From: VRUE01 sp045805805
Lineage (GTDB): Bacteria > Actinomycetota > Thermoleophilia > Solirubrobacterales > 70-9
Reading direction: 5' to 3'
NCBI GenBank assembly: GCA_045805805.1
Contig: JBJMKO010000071.1
Location: 1 to 64,000 of the forward strand
DNA: 64,000 nt
This document shows, piece by piece, positions 36,136 through 44,324 of the stretch. The notes under the pieces were generated by a model that saw only the letters and a list, made by a program, of their open reading frames with translations, searched no databases and was not told the origin of the DNA. The stretch's first letter is position 1. Each line of letters starts with the position of its first letter. The translations under genes and the position numbers were made by a program.

Positions 36136-36819
36136 ATGGACGCCCTGGCCGTGGTCGTCGCCGCCCGCAACGAGGCCGACCGGATCAACGGGACGGTCGC
36201 GGCGTTGCTCGGCGCCTTTCCGGATGCGGCGATCTGGGTCGCTGACGATGCCTCCAACGACGGCACCGCCGAGGTGGCAATGGCTGCGGGAGCGAAGGTG
36301 GTCAGCCGCGGGCGTCCGCACGGCAAGGGGGCGAACGTGACCGCGGCGGCGCAAGCGGCGCTGAGCGAGGAGGACGCGCCGGAGCTGGTCCTGCTCTGCG
36401 ACGGGGACCTCGGCGGCTCGGCCGCGCGGCTGGCCCCGCTGGTCGCGGCGGTCGAGGCGGGGGAGTGCGACCTCGCCGTGGCGGTCTTCGGCCGCCGGGT
36501 CGGCGGCGGCTTCGGCCTGGCGCTGGGCTTCGCCCGTTGGGCGATCCGGCGCCTCTGCGGCTTCGAGGCGGAGGCCCCGATCTCCGGGCAGCGGGCGATG
36601 CGCACGGAGGTCCTCCGCGCCACGCTTCCCTTCGCCCGCGGCTACGGCATGGAGATCGGCATGACGGTCGACGCGGTCCGCGCCGGCTACCGAGTGGGAG
36701 AGATCGAGCTAGACCTCTCCCACCGAGCCACCGGCCGCACCCTCGGCGGCTTCGCCCACCGCGGCCGGCAGCTGCGCGACTTCCTCCGCGTCTACCTGTC
36801 TCTTCGTCGGGCCGGCTGA
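36136..36819 (+). CDS. Glycosyltransferase family 2
   Basis: 227 residues from ATG 36136 (GTG 36121 possible). GT-A fold: VVVAARNEADRINGTVAAL at the N-terminus, IWVADDASNDGTAEVA, RGRPHGKGANVTAAAQAAL, and the DxD-type metal site LLCDGDLGGSAARL. APISGQRAMRTEVLRATLPF and YGMEIGMTVDAVRAGY match the family's acceptor side (dolichol-phosphate-type GT2). No membrane helices. The donor and acceptor cannot be told. Confidence 0.9.
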   Translation: MDALAVVVAARNEADRINGTVAALLGAFPDAAIWVADDASNDGTAEVAMAAGAKVVSRGRPHGKGANVTAAAQAALSEEDAPELVLLCDGDLGGSAARLAPLVAAVEAGECDLAVAVFGRRVGGGFGLALGFARWAIRRLCGFEAEAPISGQRAMRTEVLRATLPFARGYGMEIGMTVDAVRAGYRVGEIELDLSHRATGRTLGGFAHRGRQLRDFLRVYLSLRRAG

Positions 36820-36823
36820 GGGC

Positions 36824-37183
36824 TCAGTCGCGCTTCGCGTAGTCGCCGATCTCGCCGAAGTCGATCATCACGCAGGCCTCGGGACCGGGGACCTCGGCAT
36901 CGTGACCGGGCGGGATCGCGACGACGTCGCCGGCCTTGGCCTCGATCTCGGAGCCGTCGTCCATATATACGCGCATGCTGCCGGAGAGGACATAGGCGAA
37001 GTGCGCGACCTGGCAGGAGTCGGTGCCGGCGATCGGTTTGACGTTCTCCGACCACTTCCAGCCGGGCTCGAAGGTGCCTTCTGCGACCGCATGGCCGGCA
37101 AGCTGCACGATCTTCGCCTGTCCCTTTCCTTCGAACGGGCGGGTCTCGTCTGGGGAATCGAACCGCTTTACCTCTGCTCCCAT
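36824..37183 (-). CDS. Cupin-domain protein
   Basis: 119 residues from ATG 37183. Single cupin barrel: PGWKWSENVKPIAGTDSCQV then HFAYVLSGSMRVYMDDGSE (motif 1) and AGDVVAIPPGHDAEVPG (motif 2). The metal-binding His set is partly present (His after GDSC/VAH, and PPGHD). Function unknown; the sequence style is that of small cupins common in soil bacteria. Divergent from glpK with a 172-base gap. Confidence 0.85.
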   Translation of the reverse strand: MGAEVKRFDSPDETRPFEGKGQAKIVQLAGHAVAEGTFEPGWKWSENVKPIAGTDSCQVAHFAYVLSGSMRVYMDDGSEIEAKAGDVVAIPPGHDAEVPGPEACVMIDFGEIGDYAKRD

Positions 37184-37355
37184 TGGGGGCTCCTTGTTTG
37201 AGATGAGTCCTGCCTGGTACTGACCGTACACCCGCTGCGGAAAGATCGCTAAGCGTCGCTGTCGATTCCGGTTGCGGCGCTCCCCACTGTAGTCTGGCGC
37301 CCCTTGGCACCCGACGCGTTCCGTATTCGCCGATGATCGCTCGCGGGGAAGCGCC

Positions 37356-38882
37356 GTGATCCTCGCGATCGACCAGGGGACGACAGGGACCACCTGCCTC
37401 GTCTTCGACGAGGAGGGGCGGATCGCCGGGCGCTCCTACTCGGAGTTCGAGCAGCACTTCCCGCGGCCGGGCTGGGTCGAGCACGACGCGGCGGAAATCT
37501 GGGACGTCACGCGGAAGGTCGCGGTACAGGCGATCGCCGACGCGGGCATCCAAGGCGCGGACCTGGGCGGGATCGGGATTACCAACCAGCGCGAGACCGT
37601 CCTCGCCTGGGACCCGGTGACAGGTGAGCCGCTGCACCGGGCGCTGGTCTGGCAGGACCGGCGCACGGCGGAGCGCTGCGACGAGCTCCGCTCCGCCGGG
37701 CACGAGTCACTGGTCCGGGAGCGCACCGGGCTTGTCCTCGACCCCTACTTCTCCGCTACCAAGATCGAGTGGCTGCTGCGCAACGTCGAGGGAGCCGGGC
37801 GGGCCGCCTTCGGCACGGTCGACTCCTGGCTGCTCTTCAAGCTGACCGGGCGCCACGCGACCGACCACACCAACGCCTCGCGGACGATGCTCTTCGACAT
37901 CCGCCGGCTCGCTTGGGACGAGGAGCTCTGTGCGCTGCTCGGCGTCGACCCGGCGCAGCTGCCCGAGCCGCTGCCCTCGGCCCACGTCTACGGCACGACC
38001 ACTGAGTTCGGCGGGGAGGTGCCGGTAGCGGGGATCGCCGGCGACCAGCAGGCAGCCCTCTTCGGCCAGGCCTGCCATGTGGCAGGGACGGCGAAGAACA
38101 CCTACGGCACCGGCAGCTTCGTCCTCCTCAATACCGGCCCCAAGGCCCCAGCCCCCGCCGAGGGCCTCCTCTCGACTGTCGCCTGCACCCTCGATCCCAG
38201 CGGCCGACGGGCCGAAAACCGGACTCCGAGTCCGGTTTTCGGCCCGTCGGCGGGGGTTTCTTATGCGCTGGAGGCTTCGATCTTCGTTACCGGGGCCGCG
38301 GTGCAGTGGTTGCGGGATGGGCTTGGGGTTATCGAGGGGGTGGCGGAGAGCGAGGCGCTGGCCGCTTCGCTCGATTCCAACGATGGGGTCTACTTCGTCC
38401 CGGCGTTGACCGGGCTCGGCTCGCCGCACTGGGATCCCTATGCGCGCGGCACGATCGTCGGCCTCACCCGGGGTAGCGGCCGTGCCCACCTCGCGCGGGC
38501 GACGCTGGAGGCGATCGCCTACCAAACGGTCGACGCCGTGCGGGCCCAAGAGGCGGCTTCGGGTGAGCGACTCGGGATGCTGAAGGCAGACGGCGGCGCC
38601 GTGGCCAACCGCTGGCTGATGCAGTTCCAGGCCGATGTGCTGGGCGCCGAGGTGGTCGTGCCCGAGGTTGCCGAGACGACCGCGCTCGGCGTCGCCTACC
38701 TGGCCGGGATCGCGACCGGACGCTGGACGCTGGACCAGGTGGGGGAGATGTGGCGGGAGGCGGCGCGCTACGAGCCGGTGATGAGCACGGAGGAACGCGA
38801 GGTGCTGCTCGCGGGCTGGCACCGGGCGCTGGAGCGGGCGAAGGGCTGGGCCGCTTCGGCGGGCGACGGACTCTCTGCGTAA
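37356..38882 (+). CDS. glpK: Glycerol kinase with a palindrome-derived insert
   Basis: 508 residues from GTG 37356. Phosphorylates glycerol with ATP in the cytoplasm. FGGY-kinase signatures: ILAIDQGTTGTTCLVFDEEG, GIGITNQRETVLAWD, PYFSATKIEWLLRNVE, VAGIAGDQQAALFGQ, KNTYGTGSFVLLNTG, and FVPALTGLGSPHWDPYARGT. Residues about 283-299 (GRRAENRTPSPVFGPSA) interrupt the family pattern between LLSTVACTLDPS and GVSYALEASIFVTGAAVQWL, where other GlpKs have only a short turn. This segment is encoded by a 49-bp palindrome whose arms match exactly. The frame is kept and both sides remain canonical, so the enzyme is probably active with a surface loop. Confidence 0.95.
   Translation: MILAIDQGTTGTTCLVFDEEGRIAGRSYSEFEQHFPRPGWVEHDAAEIWDVTRKVAVQAIADAGIQGADLGGIGITNQRETVLAWDPVTGEPLHRALVWQDRRTAERCDELRSAGHESLVRERTGLVLDPYFSATKIEWLLRNVEGAGRAAFGTVDSWLLFKLTGRHATDHTNASRTMLFDIRRLAWDEELCALLGVDPAQLPEPLPSAHVYGTTTEFGGEVPVAGIAGDQQAALFGQACHVAGTAKNTYGTGSFVLLNTGPKAPAPAEGLLSTVACTLDPSGRRAENRTPSPVFGPSAGVSYALEASIFVTGAAVQWLRDGLGVIEGVAESEALAASLDSNDGVYFVPALTGLGSPHWDPYARGTIVGLTRGSGRAHLARATLEAIAYQTVDAVRAQEAASGERLGMLKADGGAVANRWLMQFQADVLGAEVVVPEVAETTALGVAYLAGIATGRWTLDQVGEMWREAARYEPVMSTEEREVLLAGWHRALERAKGWAASAGDGLSA
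38203..38251 (+). repeat. 49-bp coding palindromic element in glpK
   Basis: Arms 38203-38226 and 38228-38251 are exact 24-bp complements around one base (38227). Left arm starts GCCGACGGGCCGAAAACCGG; right arm ends CGGCCCGTCGGC. It is in frame within glpK. A diverged 49-bp copy lies in bioD at 29142-29190. A perfect 24-bp stem inside a coding region is hard to explain by protein constraint alone. Confidence 0.9.
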
Positions 38883-38932
38883 CCGCCGGCCTTGGTGGTG
38901 TATCGCGTAGCGACGGCCGGGACCGTGCACTT

Positions 38933-39640
38933 ATGCCCGACATGAAGCCACAGGTCTACAGGGACGAACGTCCCGCCGAGTACTTCGACCAGTTCCACGC
39001 GGCCGCGCGCAAGGGGGTCGGCTGGACCTATCCCCTCGTCCGCCTGATCGTCTCGCTGCCGACGCTGCTGATCTACCGAACGCACGCGATCGGTATCGAG
39101 AACGTGCCCAAATCGGGGGCGCTGATCCTTGCCCCCAATCACTTCAGCCAGATGGATCACTTCTTCGTCGGCCTCTATCTGCGGCGACAGGTGCGCTTCA
39201 TGGCGAAGTCGCAGATGTTCGGCCCACCCGTCCTCACCTACATCTACAAGCACGGCGGCGTCTTCCCGGTCCGCCGCGGGCACCACGACGAGGAGTCGAT
39301 CAAGACCGCCCTGACGATCCTCGGCCAGGGCGAGATGCTGCTCGTCTACGCCGAGGGCGGGCGCTCGCGCAGCGGCGAGCTCGGCGAGGTCAAGCCCGGC
39401 ATCGGCCGCATCGCGCTCGAATCCGGCGCCCCCGTGGTTCCCGTCGCGATCCAGGGCTCTGAGAAGGTGCGACGCTGGAAGCGCTTCCGGTTCCCCAAGG
39501 TGACCGTCCAGTTCGGCGAGCCGGTCGAGTTCCCGGCCGAGGAGGCGCCGAGCCGTGAGCGCCAGCTCGAGGTGTCCAAGCGGATCTTCGCGCCGGTGCG
39601 GGAGATGTACGGGGCGCTGGTTACTCGTAACGGGCGCTGA
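38933..39640 (+). CDS. 1-acylglycerol-3-phosphate acyltransferase-like (PlsC)
   Basis: 235 residues from ATG 38933. Acyltransferase of phospholipid synthesis, membrane-associated. Motif I NHFSQMDHFFVGLYL (NHx4D), motif III YAEGGRSRSGELGEVKPGIG (EGGRSRS variant of EGTRS), and motif IV APVVPVAIQG. A hydrophobic stretch (LVRLIVSLPTLLIY) lies ahead. It follows glycerol kinase by 50 bases; glycerol-3-phosphate supply and acylation would be linked steps. The stop overlaps the next gene's end by 20 bases, tail-to-tail. Confidence 0.9.
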   Translation: MPDMKPQVYRDERPAEYFDQFHAAARKGVGWTYPLVRLIVSLPTLLIYRTHAIGIENVPKSGALILAPNHFSQMDHFFVGLYLRRQVRFMAKSQMFGPPVLTYIYKHGGVFPVRRGHHDEESIKTALTILGQGEMLLVYAEGGRSRSGELGEVKPGIGRIALESGAPVVPVAIQGSEKVRRWKRFRFPKVTVQFGEPVEFPAEEAPSRERQLEVSKRIFAPVREMYGALVTRNGR

Positions 39641-40532
39641 GCCCGGCGTAGAACTCGGGGTCGTGGCCCGGGGTGACGAGCGCGTCGGGGAACTCGCGCC
39701 TGAACAGCTTCAGCTCCTGCAGTGAGCGGCGGTAGTTGTGGGCGTCGAAGGGGCGGGGCGCCAGCGGCGCGTTGCCCTCGAGCTGGCCCTGGGTGTAGGT
39801 GGCGTCGCCGCCGATCACGAAGTCGCGCTCGGCGAGGTGGGCGATCACCGACATGTGGCCGGCGCTGTGCCCCGGGGTGAAGGCGAGCCGAATCGAGCCG
39901 TCGCCGAAGAGATCGAAGCTGCGGCCGAAGGTCGCGTAGGAGTCGATCCCGCCGCGGTCGAAGTCGACGGTTCGGTAGTCGAAGGCGTAGTCGAAGTGCG
40001 GGCGGCGGTAGCCGTTCAGCAGCGGTCGCGGGCCGGTCGCGGCTGATTCCCACTCGGCTTCGCTGAGAACGAAGATCGAGTTTGGGAACTCCGAGATCGC
40101 CGAGGAGTGGTCGAGGTGCATGTGGGTCATCACCACCACCGGGATCTCGCCGGGGTCGAGGTCTCGCTCCCGCAGCTGGGCAGGGACGTCCTCGCCGGCG
40201 TTGAGGTCGGGCTTGCCGAACCTCGCCCCGAGCCTGCCGAAGTTCTCCTTGCCGTCGGTCGCGATCGAGGGATGCAGGCCGGTGTCGACGAGGATCGCGC
40301 CGGCGCTGGGATGGCGGATCAGGAAGGCGGGGACGGGCACGGTCGCGGCGGGCTCGCCGGTGAGCAGGGCGCGGACCAGCCTCAGCGTCTCGAAACGCCC
40401 GCCCGGGCGCTCCATCATCGTCTGGGGCCAGGTGACCCGGCCGGCGACCATCGGTTCGACCGTCACCGTAGCGCCGGGGGTACCGCCGGCGAGAGACTCG
40501 TGCAGCGGTTTGGGCTCGACCCGCACCTTCAT
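39621..40532 (-). CDS. Metallo-beta-lactamase-fold hydrolase (lactonase-like)
   Basis: 303 residues. MBL fold: ILVDTGLHPS, the metal motif MTHMHLDHSSAISEF (HxHxDH), FTPGHSAGHMSVIA (third His), FVIGGDATYTQGQL (bridging Asp), and VTPGHDPEFY near the end (last His). The pattern is that of N-acyl-homoserine-lactonase-like members; quorum quenching is possible but not shown. No signal peptide. A short CAGGT...ACCTG dyad sits just upstream. Confidence 0.9.
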   Translation of the reverse strand: MKVRVEPKPLHESLAGGTPGATVTVEPMVAGRVTWPQTMMERPGGRFETLRLVRALLTGEPAATVPVPAFLIRHPSAGAILVDTGLHPSIATDGKENFGRLGARFGKPDLNAGEDVPAQLRERDLDPGEIPVVVMTHMHLDHSSAISEFPNSIFVLSEAEWESAATGPRPLLNGYRRPHFDYAFDYRTVDFDRGGIDSYATFGRSFDLFGDGSIRLAFTPGHSAGHMSVIAHLAERDFVIGGDATYTQGQLEGNAPLAPRPFDAHNYRRSLQELKLFRREFPDALVTPGHDPEFYAGLSARYE

Positions 40533-40535
40533 CGT

Positions 40536-40551
40536 CAGGTGACATTACCTG
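40536..40551. promoter_or_regulatory. Short dyad between divergent genes
   Basis: CAGGT-gacatt-ACCTG, arms of 5 bp, 4 bases from the lactonase-like start and 31 from the SDR start. It could be an operator for the divergent pair. Confidence 0.3.
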
Positions 40552-40581
40552 GGTCCAGGTCGGCTATAGGCTTGCCCGCCG

Positions 40582-41439
40582 ATGGCTGAAAGTTCGCGTT
40601 CGCAGATATTCAGACCCGACCTGCTCGACGGGCAGGTGTGCGTCGTCTCCGGCGCCGGCAGCGGCCTGGGGCGCGAGACGGCGCTGGAGCTGGCCCGCCT
40701 CGGCGCAGCCGTCGTCGGTTGCGGGCGCCGTGAGGAGCCGCTGGCGGAGACCGCGGAGCTTGCGGCCGGGATGCCGGGCTCCTTCGAGCTCGAGGCGCTG
40801 GACATCCGCGACGAGGAGGCGGTCGACGGCTTCTTCGACCGGCTGCTCGAGCGCCACGGCCGCCTCGACGTGCTGGTCAACAATGCCGGCGGTCAGTTCC
40901 TCGCCCCGGCCGAGACGATCACGCCGAAAGGCTTCCGCACGGTGATCGAGCTGAACGTCCAGGGAACCTGGCTGATGACCCACGCGGCCGCCACGAAGGC
41001 CTTCATCCCGCAGGGCGGGGGCAAGGTGCTCAGCGTCACCCTCTCTCCCCACCACGGGATGCCGGGGATGGTGCACTCGGGCGCCGCCCGGGCCGCGGTG
41101 GAGAACATGATGCGGACCCTGGCGGTCGAGTGGGCCCGCTTCGGGGTCAAGACCTGCGCCCTCGCCGCCGGGCAGTTCGCCACCGAGACGCTGCTGACCA
41201 AGTACCCGCAGGTGGTCGTCGACAACCTCGAGCGCTCGATCCCGATCGGCCGCGCCGGCCGCGCCGAGGAGATGGCCTGGCTTGTCGCCTACCTGGCCTC
41301 GCCCGCGGGCGACTTCTTCTCCGGCACGACGATCACGATCGACGGCGCCCGCGACAACTGGGCCGGCCCCTGGCCACCCGACTCGATCGCCGGTGAGTCC
41401 GGCGACCCGGTAGCCGAGGAGCGCCGCCCGAAGGATTAG
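40582..41439 (+). CDS. SDR family reductase (trans-2-enoyl-CoA reductase-like)
   Basis: 285 residues. Rossmann start VCVVSGAGSGLGRETALELA (TGxxxGxG-type), DVLVNNAGGQF, and LNVQGTWLMTHAA. The usual catalytic YxxxK is replaced: VHSGAARAAVENMMRTLAVE has His where Tyr stands and Arg where Lys stands. Peroxisomal trans-2-enoyl-CoA reductases (PECR) and 2,4-dienoyl-CoA reductase-like SDRs show this same VHSGAARA pattern, so this is probably an acyl-chain reductase and not a dead enzyme. It fits the lipid context nearby. Confidence 0.88.
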   Translation: MAESSRSQIFRPDLLDGQVCVVSGAGSGLGRETALELARLGAAVVGCGRREEPLAETAELAAGMPGSFELEALDIRDEEAVDGFFDRLLERHGRLDVLVNNAGGQFLAPAETITPKGFRTVIELNVQGTWLMTHAAATKAFIPQGGGKVLSVTLSPHHGMPGMVHSGAARAAVENMMRTLAVEWARFGVKTCALAAGQFATETLLTKYPQVVVDNLERSIPIGRAGRAEEMAWLVAYLASPAGDFFSGTTITIDGARDNWAGPWPPDSIAGESGDPVAEERRPKD

Positions 41440-41441
41440 AT

Positions 41442-41486
41442 CGCGGGAATCGCGGTTGGGGGTAAATAGCCCCCAAACTGATTCGC
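41442..41486. terminator. Hairpin between convergent genes
   Basis: TTGGGGG-taaatag-CCCCCAA (41456-41476) is a perfect 7-bp stem, extended outward by GAATCG/GATTCGCG pairing. It lies between the convergent SDR and Ddn-like genes and probably ends transcription both ways. Confidence 0.55.
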
Positions 41487-41503
41487 GTAGGAGAGAGCCG
41501 GGC

Positions 41504-41944
41504 TTACTTGCGCGGTTCGAGGATCACGAGGGGGATTTCGCGACCCTTGCTGCGGGCGGCGTAGTCCTCGTAGCCGTGGTAGGCCTTGACGCAGAGCGGC
41601 CAGAGGCGCTCGCGCTCCTCCGGCGTGGCAACCCGAGCATGCACCGTCAGGTGGTGGGAGCCGACCTGCACCGTGGTATCCGGATTCGCCTTGAGGTTGT
41701 GGAACCAGGCCGGGTGCTTGGGGAAGCCGCCCTTGGAGGCGACGACGACGAGGTCTTCCCCGTCTCTGATGTAGAGGAGGGGGGAGGTGCGCTCGGCCCC
41801 GCTCTTGGCCCCGACGTGGTCGAGCAGCAGCATCTTCCCGGGTACACCGGGGATCGTGTGCCCGAGCCGCCCGCCGCTGGCGCGGTAGAGCGCCGTGTGC
41901 AGGCCCATGAAGCGACGGAGGGCAGGCCAGACCCGATCCGCCAC
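41504..41944 (-). CDS. Deazaflavin (F420)-dependent nitroreductase-family protein (Ddn-like)
   Basis: About 146 residues from GTG 41944; the exact start is uncertain because the frame is open up to the preceding SDR stop. TIGR00026-type pattern: LYRASGGRLGHTIPGVP, LLLDHVGAKSGAERTSPLLY, VVASKGGFPKHPAWFHNLKA, PDTTVQVG. In relatives this split beta-barrel binds F420 and reduces varied substrates. It follows the SDR 41989-42819 on the same strand, with the frame nearly touching, so the two probably form an operon. Confidence 0.85.
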   Translation of the reverse strand: MADRVWPALRRFMGLHTALYRASGGRLGHTIPGVPGKMLLLDHVGAKSGAERTSPLLYIRDGEDLVVVASKGGFPKHPAWFHNLKANPDTTVQVGSHHLTVHARVATPEERERLWPLCVKAYHGYEDYAARSKGREIPLVILEPRK

Positions 41945-41988
41945 GTCGAGGTAGCGGGGTGAGCGCCTGCCCTCTGTTGCCGTGGAGC

Positions 41989-42819
41989 TCAGGTGTACAT
42001 CCCCCCGAGCATGCCGCCCGTGACGTTGAGCACCTGGCCATGCACGTAGTTGGCCAGCGGCGAGGCGAGGAAGAGAACCGGGCCGGACGCCTCCTGCGGC
42101 GTGGCGGGACGGCCGAGCGGGATGATCGCCGAGGCCATCGCCCGCATCTGCTCGGGGATGCCGAGCTCGATCTTCTCGCCGCCCGGGGCGGTCATCTCTT
42201 CGCCCTCCTCCTTGGCGGCGGTGAGGCGGGTTTCGACGAAGCCGAAGGCGACGGCATTGACGTTGATCTTGAACTGGCCCCACTCCTTGGCGAGGGTTTT
42301 GGTCAGGCCGACGACGGCCATCTTCGCCGCCGAGTAGTTGACCTGGCCGGCGTTGCCCATCGTGCCGGACGTGGAGGAGACGTTGATCAGCTTGCGGAAG
42401 ACCTCCTTGTCTTCGCCGCGCTCGGCCTTGGCGGCCTCGCGCCAGTGCGGCGCCAGCGCCCGGGCGACGCGGAAGGGCACGACCGTGTGGATGTCGAGCA
42501 TCGCCTGGAACTGCTCGTCGGTCATCTTGTGGGCGACGCCGTCCCAGGTGTAGCCGGCGTTGTTGACGACGATGTCGACGGCGCCAAAGGCGTCGACACC
42601 GGCGGCGACGAGCTTGTCGGCGGCCTCGGGCTGGGTCAGGTCGCCGGCGTGGACAGCGGTTTCGCCGTCGATCTCGCTCGCGGCCTGTTCGGCGACGTCG
42701 GCGTCGAGGTCGTTGATCAGAACCTTGGCGCCCTCGCCGGCGAAGAGCTCGGCGGTCGCCCGGCCGATCCCCCGCGCCGAGCCGGTGACGATCGCCGCTT
42801 TCCCATCAAGAAGTCCCAT
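41989..42819 (-). CDS. SDR family oxidoreductase (FabG-like)
   Basis: 276 residues. Classical short-chain dehydrogenase: AIVTGSARGIGRATAELFAG, DIVVNNAGYTWDG, INVSSTSGTMGNAGQVNYSA then AKMAVVGLTKTLA (catalytic Ser, Tyr and Lys present), ending PVLFLASPLANYVHGQVLNV then TGGMLG. Longer than FabG by a segment around TAAKEEGEEMTAPGGE. Actinobacterial relatives act on 3-hydroxyacyl-CoA or steroid side-chain intermediates. A GACTGGCCAGTC palindrome lies 68 bases upstream and may bind a TetR repressor. Confidence 0.92.
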   Translation of the reverse strand: MGLLDGKAAIVTGSARGIGRATAELFAGEGAKVLINDLDADVAEQAASEIDGETAVHAGDLTQPEAADKLVAAGVDAFGAVDIVVNNAGYTWDGVAHKMTDEQFQAMLDIHTVVPFRVARALAPHWREAAKAERGEDKEVFRKLINVSSTSGTMGNAGQVNYSAAKMAVVGLTKTLAKEWGQFKINVNAVAFGFVETRLTAAKEEGEEMTAPGGEKIELGIPEQMRAMASAIIPLGRPATPQEASGPVLFLASPLANYVHGQVLNVTGGMLGGMYT

Positions 42820-42886
42820 CAGTCTGCTTTCTCCTTCTCCATTCGTGAAAGTCGGCCCGGGAGGCTATATGGAAAGGATGCTGGCT

Positions 42887-42898
42887 GACTGGCCAGTC
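42887..42898. promoter_or_regulatory. Candidate TetR operator upstream of the SDR operon
   Basis: GACTGGCCAGTC is a perfect 12-bp palindrome, 68 bases ahead of the SDR start. It shares GACTGGYCAGTC with the palindrome at 56707-56722 ahead of the nitrilase-TetR operon. Confidence 0.5.
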
Positions 42899-42911
42899 GG
42901 TTTGAGGTCGG

Positions 42912-43331
42912 TCACCCCAGCCTGACGCCGCCGTCCTCGGCAATCGTCCAGTGCGGGTTGTGGGCGATCTCCCAAGGATGACCGTCGGGGTCGAGAAAGA
43001 GCGAGCTGTAGCCGCCCCAGAAGGTCTCGGCGGGCTCGCGGCCGATCGTCGCGCCGGCGGCCCGGGCCTCCTCGGTCACCGCATCGACCTCCTCCGGCGA
43101 GCCGACGTTGAGCGCCAGCGTGATCCCTCCCCAGCCGCCGGAGTCCTCGACGCAGCTGTCCTCGGCGAGCCGGGCCCGGTCCCAGAGCGCGACGATCATG
43201 TCGCCGGCCTGGAAGAAGACGACGTCGTCCTCGGGCGCGGCACCGGTCTGCCAGCCAAGCGTTTCGTAGAACCGCCGGGCGCGGCCGAGGTCGGCCACGC
43301 CGAGCGTGATCAGGCTGACGCGCTGCTTCAT
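42912..43331 (-). CDS. VOC (glyoxalase/dioxygenase superfamily) protein
   Basis: 139 residues. Paired beta-alpha-beta-beta-beta modules: VSLITLGVADLGRARRFYET, then LGW and VVFFQAGDMIVALWD in the first; GITLALNVGSPEEVDAV, FWGGYSSLFLDPDGHPWEIA and HNPHW in the second. The DPDGHPWEI motif is the family hallmark. Substrate unknown. No operon partner is obvious; the next gene upstream is 9 bases away (DUF4234-like), so co-transcription is likely. Confidence 0.9.
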   Translation of the reverse strand: MKQRVSLITLGVADLGRARRFYETLGWQTGAAPEDDVVFFQAGDMIVALWDRARLAEDSCVEDSGGWGGITLALNVGSPEEVDAVTEEARAAGATIGREPAETFWGGYSSLFLDPDGHPWEIAHNPHWTIAEDGGVRLG

Positions 43332-43340
43332 CCCCCGGTG

Positions 43341-43862
43341 TCAGACGGCCGAGCCCGGGGGCGGCGGGTCCGCGGCGGGCGGCTCTCCTGCGGGCGGTTC
43401 CTGCTGCAGCGGAGGTGGCATCTGGTCGGACGGCGCCGGCGGGGCCAGCTCCCCTGCCACCGCATCGGCCTCGGCCTGCCAGACGTCGTTGAGCGAGACC
43501 TGGATGTAGGCCCACAGGGCGGGGGCGATCAGCACGTAGAGGATGATCGCGATCCAGCCGTTTAGCGGCTCCTGGCCGGTGAGGCGGGAGGCGCCCATCA
43601 CGCGCTTGGTCCCGCGCCAGTAGGTGACCAGCGCCGGAACGATGATCAGGGCGCCGGGGAAGAGGGCGAGCACCGAGTTGGTCGGGTTCTGGCCGAGGTC
43701 GTAACCCTTGGCCTTGCCGTAGTCACGCAGCTCGCGGTTGATCCGGTACCACCAGACGAGGTGGTAGATGCCGAACGTGACGAACGGCAGCAGGGCCGCC
43801 GCCCAGGGACTCCTTATCTTGACTCGGTCCTGGCTCTGCCGGATCTGCATTTCGTAAGCCAT
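43341..43862 (-). CDS. DUF4234-like membrane protein
   Basis: 173 residues from ATG 43862. Pattern RSPWAAALLPFVTFGIYHLV then WWYRINRELRDYG is the DUF4234 core, followed by three or four hydrophobic segments (LALFPGALIIVPALVTYW, WIAIILYVLIAPALWAYI) and a long Pro/Ala-rich cytoplasmic tail. Function unknown. Confidence 0.85.
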   Translation of the reverse strand: MAYEMQIRQSQDRVKIRSPWAAALLPFVTFGIYHLVWWYRINRELRDYGKAKGYDLGQNPTNSVLALFPGALIIVPALVTYWRGTKRVMGASRLTGQEPLNGWIAIILYVLIAPALWAYIQVSLNDVWQAEADAVAGELAPPAPSDQMPPPLQQEPPAGEPPAADPPPPGSAV

Positions 43863-43929
43863 GGGCTCCTCGTTTCTCCCTGCTGGTTGTTCGGTCGCGA
43901 ACGACCCTAACCGACGGCTCCGCCGGCTC

Positions 43930-44238
43930 CTACACCATGGACCGTTCTTCGACCACCTCGAAGACGCCGTCGGTGCCAACCGACTCGACGAACTCGTCGG
44001 CAGCGGCGCGGCGCTGCTCGTATTCGACGTCGGGGCTCTGCTGACCGGCACGCAGCTCCTCGAGCGTGCCGTCGAAGAGGCCAAAAGTGATGACCTGGTT
44101 GGGGTCGGCGACGCTCTGGAGGGCGTAGAACTTCTTCCAGCCCGCCGGGACATTGCTGACGTCGTCGGGAATGAAGGCCTGCTTGAACTGCTCCATCGTG
44201 CCGGGCTTGAGGTTGCGGACCGTCAGTGCGCAGAGCAT
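43930..44238 (-). CDS. Small ABM-like (dimeric alpha/beta barrel) protein
   Basis: 102 residues from ATG 44238 after GAAGGAGA. Pattern MLCALTVRNLKPGTMEQFKQ, AGWKKFYALQSVADPNQVIT then FGLFDGTLEELRAG resembles antibiotic-biosynthesis-monooxygenase-like dimeric barrels (strand, helix, strand, strand, helix, strand). No catalytic assignment can be made. It stands alone on the minus strand. Confidence 0.75.
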   Translation of the reverse strand: MLCALTVRNLKPGTMEQFKQAFIPDDVSNVPAGWKKFYALQSVADPNQVITFGLFDGTLEELRAGQQSPDVEYEQRRAAADEFVESVGTDGVFEVVEERSMV

Positions 44239-44324
44239 CTGGTCTCCTTCTGTCGAGTGGACTGGCTCTCTGGCCGATCGTACGCCTCGCGGGCGGTCTG
44301 TCAAAACCCGGCTCCGACGGCTGA

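Noticed and set aside
38203..38251. Internal intrinsic terminator in glpK
   Set aside because: There is no T-tract, the frame continues into conserved kinase sequence, and the same element recurs in bioD.
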